A stretch of DNA of 64,000 nt from UBA12170 sp964293475 (GCA_964293475.1 CAXYYJ010000014.1:1-64000), one strand, 5' to 3'; counted from the first letter of the stretch, positions 43,856 to 52,673 are shown. Program-made: numbers and translations. The notes: generated by a model from the sequence alone, not told the origin.

Positions 43856-45757
43856 ATGAGTGATCAGATCAAGCATGAATGTGGAATAGCTCTTTTACGA
43901 TTGCGTAAACCATTGGAATATTATCTTGCCAAGTATGGAACAGCATTTTATGGGTTAAATAAAATGCATCTTCTCATGCAAAAACAGCATAACCGTGGGC
44001 AGGATGGAGCCGGAATTGCCAGTATTAAACTCAATCAACCACCAGGACAAAAATATATCGACAGGCAACGGTCCAACTCCACAACCCCCATAAAAGATAT
44101 TTTTTCGGCAGCCTACGAACCTTTTCAACTGCTCGAAAAGGAAAATCCCAAGCGCCTTAACGATGTACAATGGCTCAAGCAAACCATGCGCTTTACCGGC
44201 GAAGTTTTCATGGGCCATTTGCGTTACGGGACTTTTGGAGCCAACGAAATAGGGAATATTCATCCGGTGCTACGATCGAACAACTGGAAAACCAGAAATT
44301 TGGTTTTAGCGGGCAATTTTAATCTCACCAATGTAAACGAGCTCTTCGACCGGTTGGTAAGTTTTGGCCAATTTCCTGTCGAAACCAGCGACACCCTGAC
44401 CATGCTCGAAAAAATTGGTCACTTTCTCGACGAAGAAAACGAAGAACTCTACCGCCGATATAAATACGAAGGCTATTCAAAAAGCGAAGCTACTGCAAAA
44501 ATTGCCGATGCGCTCAATATTAAAAGCATTCTTCGCAGATCGTCATCCGATTGGGATGGTGGATATGTGATTACTGGCCTGTTGGGTCATGGCGATGCTT
44601 TTGTTTTGCGCGATCCAAATGGAATCCGTCCCGCATTTTATTATGCCGACGACGAGATTGTGGTGGCTGCATCGGAGCGACCTGTTATACAAACCACCTT
44701 TAATGTGAAAGCGGAACTGGTAAAAGAGATAAAACCAGGTCATGCCCTCATCATTAAACACCAGAATATTCTCGAAGAAGTGGAAGTTAAACCAGCAAGT
44801 AAGCCAACTGCATGTTCCTTTGAGCGAATATATTTCAGTCGTGGTACTGATGTGGATATCTATAAAGAACGAAAAAAACTGGGGGCAATTATTACTCCTG
44901 AAATTCTTAGAGAGATTAATTATGACCTGAGAAACACAGTTTTCTCCTACATTCCCAACACAGCTGCCGTTGCTTATCAAGGCATGGTTGAAGCTGTCAA
45001 TTCCTTTTGCAATCAAATAAAATCTGAGAGAATATTGGCTTTGGGGCCAAATATTAACAAAGAAAATCTTGAAGAGATTATGCTTTTCAATCCTCGCATG
45101 GAAACTGTAGCCGTGAAGGACATGAAGCTTCGCACTTTCATTACTCAGGATAAACAGCGCGACGATTTGGTTGGGCATGTTTACGATATCACTTACGGCA
45201 GCATTAGAGAAGGAAAAGATAAACTCGTGATAATCGACGATAGTATTGTGCGCGGAACAACTCTGAAACAGAGCATTATCAGCATTCTCGACAGGCTGGG
45301 TCCCACCGAGATTATTGTGGTTTCTTCAGCTCCACAAATCCGTTATCCCGATTGCTATGGCATTGATATGGCACGTCTTGGCGATTTTATTGCCTTTAGA
45401 GCCACCATGGAATTGCTAAAAGAAACCCATCAGGAATCGGTGATAAATACAGTTTATAAAAAATGTAAAGCTCAGGAAAATCTCCCCAAGGAAGAAGTGG
45501 TGAATTATGTGAAAGAGATTTACGAGCCTTTTACTCCTCAGCAAATCAGCGACAAGATAGCTCAGTTAGTGAGCCCGAAAAACGTAAAAGCTAAAGTTAA
45601 ACTCATGTTTCAAAGTATTGAAAACCTACATATTGCGGTGCCAAACAATACTGGCGACTGGTATTTTACCGGAGATTATCCAACCCCCGGTGGAAATAAA
45701 GTGGTGAATACCAGCTTTATCAATTATATAGAAGGAAAAACAGCCAGAGCTTATTAA
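43856..45757 (+). CDS. purF: Amidophosphoribosyltransferase-type enzyme (PurF family, long form)
   Basis: PurF makes 5-phosphoribosylamine from PRPP and glutamine, the first step of purine synthesis. The 633 aa product has an N-terminal Ntn-hydrolase glutaminase with the nucleophile at Cys9 (IKHECGIALLR) after an eight-residue propeptide, plus HNRGQDGAGIAS and GHLRYGTFG. The phosphoribosyltransferase domain contains the PRPP loop VIIDDSIVRGTT. The ATG at 43856 leaves the propeptide. The protein is well over 100 residues longer than typical PurF. From memory, Bacteroidota carry such a long form, sometimes beside a standard PurF, so it could be a paralogue with a modified role. Confidence 0.85.
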   Translation: MSDQIKHECGIALLRLRKPLEYYLAKYGTAFYGLNKMHLLMQKQHNRGQDGAGIASIKLNQPPGQKYIDRQRSNSTTPIKDIFSAAYEPFQLLEKENPKRLNDVQWLKQTMRFTGEVFMGHLRYGTFGANEIGNIHPVLRSNNWKTRNLVLAGNFNLTNVNELFDRLVSFGQFPVETSDTLTMLEKIGHFLDEENEELYRRYKYEGYSKSEATAKIADALNIKSILRRSSSDWDGGYVITGLLGHGDAFVLRDPNGIRPAFYYADDEIVVAASERPVIQTTFNVKAELVKEIKPGHALIIKHQNILEEVEVKPASKPTACSFERIYFSRGTDVDIYKERKKLGAIITPEILREINYDLRNTVFSYIPNTAAVAYQGMVEAVNSFCNQIKSERILALGPNINKENLEEIMLFNPRMETVAVKDMKLRTFITQDKQRDDLVGHVYDITYGSIREGKDKLVIIDDSIVRGTTLKQSIISILDRLGPTEIIVVSSAPQIRYPDCYGIDMARLGDFIAFRATMELLKETHQESVINTVYKKCKAQENLPKEEVVNYVKEIYEPFTPQQISDKIAQLVSPKNVKAKVKLMFQSIENLHIAVPNNTGDWYFTGDYPTPGGNKVVNTSFINYIEGKTARAY

Positions 45758-45769
45758 AAGCACTGGCTG
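45741..45769 (+). terminator. Hairpin at the end of the purF-type gene
   Basis: CAGCCAG (45741-45747) pairs with CTGGCTG (45763-45769) across the stop codon. The tract that follows is T-rich but interrupted, so it may be only a weak terminator. Confidence 0.4.
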
Positions 45770-45794
45770 TCTCTACTAATATTTCATTTTATTT

Positions 45795-47255
45795 TTAGAA
45801 CTTTAAGCCCAGAGTAACGCCGTAATAACTGGTTTTGCTTTCAGTATAGGCCGCATTCACAAAATTAGGATCGTAGATATAATATTTCTGATTGTTAAGC
45901 TTTTGAAGGAACGAGAAATCAAGAATCATAGGTCCCGAACGGTAACCGAAACCAAAACTATATTGATCGTGGGTCATTTTATTCAGTGACTCATCCACTG
46001 GACTGGTGGAGAAACCATAACCGCCCCGAACAAAGAAATTGTTCAAATTCCATTCGGTACCAATCCTGATAGTGTGAGTGGCCAGAAAATCTGTTTTAAT
46101 ATCCTGATTTTCATCAGAAAAGGCGTAGTCGGCTGAATTGAAAGAAGCATTACTATAATCCATATATTCATAGTCGGCACTCACAAATCCCATTTGGCCT
46201 ATTACAAAACTAATTCCCCCCGAAGCCTTGAAAGGCGTGGTCATGGTATAGTTGAATTTGCCATTGGGCGACGATTGATAGTATTTCTGGCCGTTTGCCA
46301 TAAGGCTTTCCACCCTGGAAAAATAGGTGTCGGTCATGTTGTAATACCAGGTAGGCGTATGCACCGCTCCGCTGATTCTAATGGCTGGAGTAATCATGTA
46401 AATCAACCCGAATTTAGCATTGATACCGTTTCCGCGGGTTCCAAGTTCATCGAAATAGCTGAACGATTGAAATTCACCCGGATTGGCTGTTTGCAGTGCA
46501 CTTTCGGTTAATGAGTAGGATTTGTAGTAGTTGAGAAACACAAATGAAACACCCATCCCCAGAAAAAGTTTGTTGTTATAATTGCCCGAAAAAGCAAAAG
46601 TCATTTCGTTTTTATAACCCTTACTGCTGGCGTTGTATTTTTGATAAACACCGTCAATCGGAACAGCGGTAACATAATCGGTCGGATAGCCATTGAGTGT
46701 GTCGAGTAAATAGGTTTCCCAGGCTAAGTTGCTGCCAAAATAATTCAGATTCTCCGGAAGGTTTCCCTGTGCATCGCTGCGCCACTCGTTTACTTTCGAC
46801 CCGCCATAAGAATTTCCTTCAATGGTAATGTCCGATCTGTAATTATCAACTCTGTTCACCGAAAATCCAAATTGAACATATTTCCAACCCGGAGCATCGG
46901 GGTTTAGTCTGTTGGTCAGGGGCATAGATGTTACCAAACCCAACATGCCAAAATTTATATTATCGCGGGTGTCGGTTCTCATTTCGCCACTGTAGGCTGC
47001 ATCAACTTTGTTATACAGATACCTGGGAGCAAAAATATATTCAGATGTTTTATAAATCCCCAGACCAGCGGGGTTATAATTGATGGTGGTTAAATCTCCA
47101 CCAATGGCACCCAGGGCGCCCGATAGTGACATGAATCGGGCGGTACCTGTGGTTGATGTGGAGCTGTATCTAAGCGCATCCTCAGCATTTTGAGCAAATA
47201 GCGTTGTTATGGTTAACAGTGCCATGCTGGTGAGCAATATTTTTCTGAAGTTCAT
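45795..47255 (-). CDS. FadL/OmpP1-family outer-membrane transporter
   Basis: The 486 aa product resembles FadL/OmpP1/TodX proteins, outer-membrane barrels that admit hydrophobic compounds such as long-chain fatty acids. It has a signal peptide ending TTLFAQ. The family-typical N terminus is ALRYSSTSTTGTARFMSLSGALGAIGGD, with the NPAGL motif (INYNPAGLGIY) that forms the plug/hatch start. Amphipathic strands then run to a terminal SYYGVTLGLKF. Its substrate is not evident. It lies 42 bp downstream of the Tyr/Gly/Trp-rich lipoprotein gene on the same strand and is probably cotranscribed with it. Confidence 0.88.
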   Translation of the reverse strand: MNFRKILLTSMALLTITTLFAQNAEDALRYSSTSTTGTARFMSLSGALGAIGGDLTTINYNPAGLGIYKTSEYIFAPRYLYNKVDAAYSGEMRTDTRDNINFGMLGLVTSMPLTNRLNPDAPGWKYVQFGFSVNRVDNYRSDITIEGNSYGGSKVNEWRSDAQGNLPENLNYFGSNLAWETYLLDTLNGYPTDYVTAVPIDGVYQKYNASSKGYKNEMTFAFSGNYNNKLFLGMGVSFVFLNYYKSYSLTESALQTANPGEFQSFSYFDELGTRGNGINAKFGLIYMITPAIRISGAVHTPTWYYNMTDTYFSRVESLMANGQKYYQSSPNGKFNYTMTTPFKASGGISFVIGQMGFVSADYEYMDYSNASFNSADYAFSDENQDIKTDFLATHTIRIGTEWNLNNFFVRGGYGFSTSPVDESLNKMTHDQYSFGFGYRSGPMILDFSFLQKLNNQKYYIYDPNFVNAAYTESKTSYYGVTLGLKF

Positions 47256-47297
47256 GACTTTGAGTTTTATTGATGTTAAAATTGCTGAATTATCCGA

Positions 47298-48812
47298 TTA
47301 CCTGCGACCACCGCCGCCGCTGCCTGAGCGGGAAGAACCACCGGAGCTTCCTCCGCTGCTTCCGCCACTGCTTCTTGTGCTTCCGCCACCACTGTTAGTT
47401 GGCGACGAGTAGCTGCTGCGGCTTGGTGAAGAGTAAGAACGAGTGCTGCTTCCGGAGCCAGAGCTGTTGGTAGTTCTTGATGGTGTTGAATAGTTGGTGC
47501 CAGTTGATTGGTTGTTTCTGCTGTTGGTTGGTGGCGAATATGTTCTGGTGTTTTGACCAGAGCTTTCTCTGTTGGTATTGGGTCTTTGGTAAGTAGAGCG
47601 GCCTTGTGCACGGTCATTATCTTTCCTTGTTCCCGAAGTTCCGGTTGTAGTTGTTGTTCTGTTTTCGCCTTGTGGACGGGTATATTTTTCAGATTTTCCG
47701 CGTTCGGTATCCTGATATTTGCGGTAGCTATAGTTGGAGCGGTTGGCATCGGTGGTTCCGGTTCTCGAAGCACCCATGCGCGATGAGCTGCTTGCATCGG
47801 CCTCGCGGCGGGTGTTAGTCCTATCCTGATTTACTTGTCCGGTGCGGTCGGCTCTGCCCTGAGCGTTTACAGTATTTTGGCTGCGGGAATTGGCGGTTTG
47901 AGAAGCTCCACTGAAGTAGCCATTTCTGTCGCTATTAAAATCGCGGTTGGAACGGCCTTGTGTTCTGCTTGCCATATTTTCTCTTGAATTCTGATCGGTT
48001 TTATAACTATTTCCAGCTACAGATGATCTGTTTTGGGTGCTTCTGTTGGAGCCATAGGAGTTGTAACCATGATTTCTGTTGCCATAATAATGGCTGTTCA
48101 CGTCGCAGGGATTATAATGCCCCCAGTTGCTGCCATCGTAATAGCCATTCCAGTAACCGTTGTTGTAACCGGCCCAGTATCCGCCACCATAATATCCACC
48201 CCAGTAACCGCCCCAATAGTTAGGGTAGCCCCAGTAATTGTAGCTATAATATGGTGAATACCAGGGAGAACCCCAGTAAAAGCCTGAATGAACTGGATAG
48301 TAGTAGGAATAGTTATAATAAGGATATGCATAATCATAACCTATATAAATGGTTGTTCCCCAGCTCACAGGATTATAATCGTAAAAATATCTGTTGGTAT
48401 AATAACTATCATAATAGCCCACTCCGTCCATAGGTTCATGGAATCGTTTTATTCTGGAGGCGTAGGCGTAGTCGTAATAATCGTCGCTAACGAACGAAGT
48501 TTCGTAATAGGGTTCGCCCTCGAGTTGCACAATCTGATCCTGATAAACAGGTTCAGAGTACATGGCTTGCTGTTGCGAGTAATCATTGGGGTTCGATTTG
48601 ATTACTGTTTCGCTGGCCTGACTATAGGATTCTTGGGCATCTTGAGATACATTGGCATTGGATTGTGCTTGGGAATTTTGATTTACCACCTTTGCTTTTG
48701 GTGTGCCAAAAGAATAAACATCGTCTTGAGCATCTGCCGATTGAAAGGATGAAGCACATGAAGTGAGCGACAAAACTGTTGCTACACTCAGAATTCTAAC
48801 CAGGGTTTTCAT
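47298..48812 (-). CDS. Predicted lipoprotein with Tyr/Gly/Trp-rich and Ser/Arg/Gly-rich regions
   Basis: The 504 aa product has a lipoprotein signal (MKTLVRILSVATVLSLTSC) and an acidic Gln/Ser-rich stretch to about 100. About 120 residues that are mostly Tyr, Gly, Trp, Asn and Pro follow (YYPVHSGFYWGSPWYSPYYS and similar). A long Ser/Thr/Arg/Asn tail with RTQNRSS-like segments closes with SGGSSRSGSGGGGRR. I know similar low-complexity lipoproteins in Bacteroidota only as uncharacterised. The ATG at 48812 is set by a strong GGAGGTGA site. The region is not disrupted by stops despite its repetitiveness. Function is unknown; surface, adhesive or nucleic-acid-binding roles are guesses. Confidence 0.75.
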   Translation of the reverse strand: MKTLVRILSVATVLSLTSCASSFQSADAQDDVYSFGTPKAKVVNQNSQAQSNANVSQDAQESYSQASETVIKSNPNDYSQQQAMYSEPVYQDQIVQLEGEPYYETSFVSDDYYDYAYASRIKRFHEPMDGVGYYDSYYTNRYFYDYNPVSWGTTIYIGYDYAYPYYNYSYYYPVHSGFYWGSPWYSPYYSYNYWGYPNYWGGYWGGYYGGGYWAGYNNGYWNGYYDGSNWGHYNPCDVNSHYYGNRNHGYNSYGSNRSTQNRSSVAGNSYKTDQNSRENMASRTQGRSNRDFNSDRNGYFSGASQTANSRSQNTVNAQGRADRTGQVNQDRTNTRREADASSSSRMGASRTGTTDANRSNYSYRKYQDTERGKSEKYTRPQGENRTTTTTGTSGTRKDNDRAQGRSTYQRPNTNRESSGQNTRTYSPPTNSRNNQSTGTNYSTPSRTTNSSGSGSSTRSYSSPSRSSYSSPTNSGGGSTRSSGGSSGGSSGGSSRSGSGGGGRR

Positions 48813-48814
48813 AT

Positions 48815-48822
48815 TCACCTCC
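48815..48822 (-). promoter_or_regulatory. Strong Shine-Dalgarno of the lipoprotein gene
   Basis: On the minus strand GGAGGTGA lies two bases before the ATG at 48812, giving ordinary spacing for the GGAGG core. It rules out the in-frame ATG at 48824, which overlaps the site. Confidence 0.7.
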
Positions 48823-48881
48823 ATTTAACTTGTTTAATAATTATTTGCCGACATTGAAATTATGTTGTTGTATAATTTTCT

Positions 48882-48889
48882 AATTTTGT
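48882..48889 (+). promoter_or_regulatory. -7 promoter element of proS
   Basis: TAATTTTG matches TAnnTTTG 40 bp before the proS ATG. GCCGAC (48848-48853) and GTCGGC (48889-48894) form a 6-bp dyad that spans the promoter and might be an operator. Confidence 0.5.
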
Positions 48890-48929
48890 CGGCGATCATT
48901 AAAAAGCAAATACTATACCACAAATCAAA

Positions 48930-50396
48930 ATGGCTAAAAATTTTTCAACAAGAGAAGAAAATTATTCGCAATGGTACAACGACATTGTGAAACATGCCCA
49001 GTTGGCCGAGAATTCATCGGTTAGGGGATCCATGGTTATCAAACCTTATGGCTATGCCATCTGGGAAACTATGCAGAAGGAGTTGGACCGGATGTTTAAA
49101 GAAACAGGTCACGAAAATGCTTATTTCCCGCTGTTTATCCCCAAATCCTTCTTTAGCAAAGAAGCTTCTCACGTGGAAGGTTTTGCCAAAGAATGTGCCG
49201 TTGTAACTCATTATCGGTTGAAAAATAGCCCCGAAGGTATCATTGTTGATCCCGATGCAAAATTAGATGAGGAGCTCATTGTGCGTCCTACATCCGAAAC
49301 CATAATCTGGGATACCTATAAAAGATGGATTCAATCGTACCGCGATTTGCCCATTCTTATAAATCAGTGGGCCAATGTGGTTCGCTGGGAGATGAGAACC
49401 CGATTGTTTTTACGTACCGCTGAGTTCTTGTGGCAGGAAGGTCACACGGCCCATGCCACTGAAGCTGAAGCCATTGCCGAGGCAAAGCAAATGCTCGAAG
49501 TTTATGCAACATTTGCCGAAGAATGGATGGCCATTCCTGTGTTAAAAGGAACAAAATCGCCCAACGAACGTTTCGCAGGCGCATTGGAGACCTATTGTAT
49601 CGAAGCCATGATGCAGGATGGTAAAGCGCTGCAGGCGGGCACATCACACTTTTTAGGTCAAAATTTCGCCAAAGCTTTCGATGTGAAGTTTCTCAGCAAA
49701 GAAAACAAACTGGAATACGTTTGGGCTACCAGCTGGGGTGTTTCTACAAGATTGATTGGGGCTCTTATTATGACCCACAGCGACGATAATGGTCTTGTGC
49801 TTCCTCCAAAACTTGCTCCTATTCAGGTGGTTATAGTTCCTATTTACCGCAAGGAAGAAGAACTGGCGGCCATTTCGGAGAAAGTTAAAGCCATAGTGAA
49901 ACAGCTCAGAAGCAAAGGCATCAGCATGAAGTATGACGATAGCGATACCCAGAAACCAGGATTCAAATTTGCCGAGTACGAGTACAAAGGAGTTCCGGTC
50001 CGTTTAGCCATTGGTCCACGCGATTTGGAAAATGGCACCGTAGAAGTAGCACGCCGCGATACTCTTACCAAAGAGGTGGTAGCTATGGAAGGAATCGAAA
50101 ACCACATAGAATCACTGTTGGAGCAAATCCAGATAAATCTCTATACCAGAGCTGAAAAATACCGCAACGAAAACTCCCGAAAAGTTGACACCTGGGAAGA
50201 ATTCAATGTGGAAATAGAAAAAGGCGGATTTTTATATGCCCATTGGGATGGAACTCCAGAGACTGAGCAAAGCATTAAAGACGAAACCAAAGCCACCATC
50301 AGAGCCATACCTTTAGATGCGGAGATGGAAGACGGGAAATGCATTTATTCCGGGAAGCCTTCGAAATACAGAGTGGTTTTTGCCCGTTCATATTAG
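48930..50396 (+). CDS. proS: Prolyl-tRNA synthetase (archaeal/eukaryotic type)
   Basis: ProS charges tRNA-Pro with proline. The 488 aa product is the type without the bacterial editing insertion: class II core motifs appear as GYAIWETMQKELDRMFKETG, RPTSETIIWDTYKRW and the motif 2 region NQWANVVRWEMRTRLFLRTAEFLWQEGHTAH. Motif 3 is in the VWATSWGVSTRLIGALIMTHSDD region. An anticodon-binding domain follows, and the protein ends YRVVFARSY with Cys470 in GKCIYSG. This type is the norm in Bacteroidota. It is a single-gene unit. Confidence 0.97.
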   Translation: MAKNFSTREENYSQWYNDIVKHAQLAENSSVRGSMVIKPYGYAIWETMQKELDRMFKETGHENAYFPLFIPKSFFSKEASHVEGFAKECAVVTHYRLKNSPEGIIVDPDAKLDEELIVRPTSETIIWDTYKRWIQSYRDLPILINQWANVVRWEMRTRLFLRTAEFLWQEGHTAHATEAEAIAEAKQMLEVYATFAEEWMAIPVLKGTKSPNERFAGALETYCIEAMMQDGKALQAGTSHFLGQNFAKAFDVKFLSKENKLEYVWATSWGVSTRLIGALIMTHSDDNGLVLPPKLAPIQVVIVPIYRKEEELAAISEKVKAIVKQLRSKGISMKYDDSDTQKPGFKFAEYEYKGVPVRLAIGPRDLENGTVEVARRDTLTKEVVAMEGIENHIESLLEQIQINLYTRAEKYRNENSRKVDTWEEFNVEIEKGGFLYAHWDGTPETEQSIKDETKATIRAIPLDAEMEDGKCIYSGKPSKYRVVFARSY

Positions 50397-50507
50397 CAGA
50401 AGCCTGAGCAATGAGGCTCAGAAACAGCATTTTCAGAAGCTTGTTTCAGCCAGTATTGCCCAATTGCGGTGTGGTGTCGGCGAATAAAATAAAATGCAAA
50501 AAATGAC

Positions 50508-50538
50508 TTGGCAAAATGATAATTTATTTATACTTTTG
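50508..50538 (+). promoter_or_regulatory. Promoter of the DUF177-rpmF unit
   Basis: TTG at 50508-50510 and TACTTTTG at 50531-50538 are 20 bp apart, a good match to the Bacteroidota consensus. The start codon follows 26 bp downstream. Confidence 0.65.
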
Positions 50539-50564
50539 CAGCCCGAATTTTCAAAGAGAATCCA

Positions 50565-51095
50565 ATGAATGTATTGAAGGATTATAATATTTCCTATACA
50601 GGATTGAAAAATGGCGACCATTCGTTCGATTTCTTTGTTGATGATAAGTTCTTTATTTCATTTGAAAATACCCGAATCGTTCACAGTCGCATTCAATTGA
50701 ATATTGAATTGCTAAAGCAGGAGAATATGCTGCAATTTCAATTCTTTTTCGATGGCGAAGTTGATGTGGAATGTGATCGCTGTCTGGAACTTATTACTCA
50801 TCCTGTTGAATTTGAAGAACTGCTCATTGTAAAATTTGGGCCGGAAACCATTGAAGAAGGAGAGAACATACTTATTCTGGACGAAAAAGAGCATCAGGTG
50901 GAGTTGGCCCAATATATTTACGAATTTGTAAGTTTGAGCCTGCCCATGCGATTCACCCATCCCGATTTGGAGAATGGTGAGCCTGGCTGCGAATTAGAGT
51001 ATTTTGATAATGAAACCCATGATGAAATTGCTCCATCCGACGATGAAATTGATCCACGATGGGAAGCACTAAAAAAATTGAAAAAAGATAAATAA
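50565..51095 (+). CDS. DUF177 (YceD-like) protein
   Basis: The 176 aa protein belongs to the DUF177/YceD family, which is nearly always encoded next to ribosomal protein L32 and linked to 23S rRNA processing or accumulation in other organisms. It has the conserved paired cysteines (VECDRCLE, about residues 66-72) and the C-terminal signature DPRWEALKKLKK. rpmF follows after 20 bp, as expected. No fatty-acid genes follow, unlike in many other bacteria. Confidence 0.93.
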   Translation: MNVLKDYNISYTGLKNGDHSFDFFVDDKFFISFENTRIVHSRIQLNIELLKQENMLQFQFFFDGEVDVECDRCLELITHPVEFEELLIVKFGPETIEEGENILILDEKEHQVELAQYIYEFVSLSLPMRFTHPDLENGEPGCELEYFDNETHDEIAPSDDEIDPRWEALKKLKKDK

Positions 51096-51115
51096 AAAGA
51101 TAAAAAACAAGGAAA

Positions 51116-51301
51116 ATGGCACATCCTAAGCATAAGATTTCGAATACCAGAAGGGATAAAAGAAGAACCCACTACAAAGCTACAGCTCCACAGCTGGCTA
51201 TTTGTCCAACCACAGGCGAAGCTCATATTTATCACAGAGCTTACTATGTTGATGGCGACTTGTATTATAAAGGCAAACTTATAGTTCCTAAAAAGGCTTA
51301 A
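51116..51301 (+). CDS. rpmF: 50S ribosomal protein L32
   Basis: The 61 aa basic protein is the large-subunit protein bL32, recognisable from MAHPKHKISNTRRDKRRTHY and the C-terminal GKLIVPKKA. Only one Cys is present (AICPTTGE), so the zinc ribbon of four-cysteine versions is missing and this is a zinc-free form. It is cotranscribed with DUF177 and followed by a clear terminator at 51336. Confidence 0.97.
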   Translation: MAHPKHKISNTRRDKRRTHYKATAPQLAICPTTGEAHIYHRAYYVDGDLYYKGKLIVPKKA

Positions 51302-51335
51302 TTTCACCTTAATAGGCGATTTTAAAAGATATTAA

Positions 51336-51365
51336 CCTCGAAAACGTAAGTTTTCGGGGTTTTTG
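51336..51365 (+). terminator. Rho-independent terminator after rpmF
   Basis: A 10-bp stem joins 51336-51345 to 51350-51359 (one T-G wobble) with a GTAA loop (51346-51349), followed by TTTTTT. It separates rpmF from recO. Confidence 0.85.
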
Positions 51366-51427
51366 TGGTTATTTTAGCCACCTGTGCTGCTGGTATTATT
51401 TTCTAAAATCGCTGCTATTCAAAATAA

Positions 51428-52153
51428 ATGACTACAGAAAAAACCCTTGGTATTGTATTGAAAACTACTAAATACTCCGAAAGTAGTATCATTGTCAAGG
51501 TTTTTACCCAGGCTTTCGGTATGCGTGGTTATATAATTCCCGGGGTTCGGAAAAAGAACGCCAAAAATCCCTATAATCTGTTTCAACCCCTGAGCCTTTT
51601 GGATATGGTGGTCTACGAGAAACCTGGCCGCGATTTGCATCATGTGAAAGAGCTCAAACTGGCCCATGTTTTTCAAACAATTCCCTACGATATTAAGAAA
51701 TCTTCGATGGTGGTGTTTCTCAACGAGCTCATCTATCAGTCCATCAGGGAGATTGAAAAAAACGAATCCATGTTCGGGTTTATTTACCATTCGCTGCTTT
51801 ATCTCGACGAAATGAAGGAACAGTACCAGAATTTTCATCTGTGGTTTATGCTTCACTATACGCGTTATCTGGGTTTTGAAGCTACCATGAATCTTGCCCC
51901 GGCTCAGGAAATTTTCGATTTGATGGAAGGCAAATTTTCTTCCCTTTCACTTCCTGATGAAATCAGTATACAACCACCACTGAGTCAGATATTTAAGGAA
52001 CTGAATTTAAGCGATAATTTTGGGGTTTCTGTGATGATGACCAGACTGCAGCGGCGCCAATTGCTCTATAAAATTCAGCAATACTACCAGTTTCATTTGC
52101 CTGGTTTCGACGACCTAAAATCGCTGCCTGTGATGATAGAAGTTTTGGATTAG
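51428..52153 (+). CDS. recO: DNA repair protein RecO
   Basis: RecO helps load RecA on SSB-coated single strands in the RecFOR pathway. The 241 aa product has the N-terminal OB fold (TLGIVLKTTKYSESSIIVKVFT, then GYIIPGVRKKNAKN) and the helical C-terminal domain. It contains no cysteine, so the zinc-binding module of some RecO proteins is absent. It is convergent with the DUF454 gene, with one base between their ends. Confidence 0.92.
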   Translation: MTTEKTLGIVLKTTKYSESSIIVKVFTQAFGMRGYIIPGVRKKNAKNPYNLFQPLSLLDMVVYEKPGRDLHHVKELKLAHVFQTIPYDIKKSSMVVFLNELIYQSIREIEKNESMFGFIYHSLLYLDEMKEQYQNFHLWFMLHYTRYLGFEATMNLAPAQEIFDLMEGKFSSLSLPDEISIQPPLSQIFKELNLSDNFGVSVMMTRLQRRQLLYKIQQYYQFHLPGFDDLKSLPVMIEVLD

Positions 52154-52154
52154 T

Positions 52155-52580
52155 CTATTTTCTTTTGCTTTCTTCCGTTTTATCAGCTGATGCTTCATTT
52201 TTGGGATTTCTTTTTACCGTGGGAACCCAAAAACCCATGACCAAAGTACCAACAATACCCACTAAAATTACTCCAATTTTAATGGAATCCGACTCAAGAA
52301 AGCAGGTTACTGATAAAATAAGCATGAACCACATAATGGAAATTGCAGATATTTTTTGGCGGAGTGACATCCCTTTAGCTTCTTTATAATCAACAATATA
52401 GCTCCCGATAATGGGATGGGAAACAAGCCATCTGTAAAGTCTTTCGGAGCTTTTGAGATAGAGAGCGGCGGCCAGCAAAAGGAAAGGAGTGGTAGGAAGT
52501 CCAGGGATAAAAATACCCAGCACACCCAGACCTAAAGCCAGAGTTCCGAGCAAAATGAAGAGTATTTTCCTAAGTGTCAT
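52155..52580 (-). CDS. DUF454 (YbaN-like) inner-membrane protein
   Basis: The 141 aa protein has the DUF454 signature GIFIPGLPTTPFLLLAAALY followed by KSSERLYRWLVSHPIIGSYI. Three or four hydrophobic segments are visible (about 5-42, 80-95 and 102-122), with a polar Lys/Glu-rich tail. It should be an inner-membrane protein. The family has no settled function. It stands alone between recO and the secreted protein gene. Confidence 0.92.
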   Translation of the reverse strand: MTLRKILFILLGTLALGLGVLGIFIPGLPTTPFLLLAAALYLKSSERLYRWLVSHPIIGSYIVDYKEAKGMSLRQKISAISIMWFMLILSVTCFLESDSIKIGVILVGIVGTLVMGFWVPTVKRNPKNEASADKTEESKRK

Positions 52581-52673
52581 AAAGAGAGCATCATTAAATT
52601 ATAGATTTCCTTTTTGGCAAAAGTGAATTGAATAAAAATAAAGCGGGGGCTGAAAAAAAATCTTCACAGACTT

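Noticed and set aside
44543..45178. 211-codon open frame on the minus strand
   Set aside because: It is entirely antisense to the purF-type gene, whose motifs are intact, and shows no family features.
47276..47797. 173-codon Ala/Pro/Gln-rich frame on the minus strand
   Set aside because: It is another frame of the repetitive tail of the lipoprotein gene; low complexity keeps it open. The lipoprotein frame has a signal, lipobox and Shine-Dalgarno.
45795..48812. T9SS cargo assignment for the FadL-like protein and the lipoprotein
   Set aside because: Neither has the PNP-containing C-terminal sorting domain; one ends as a barrel and the other in Gly/Arg.
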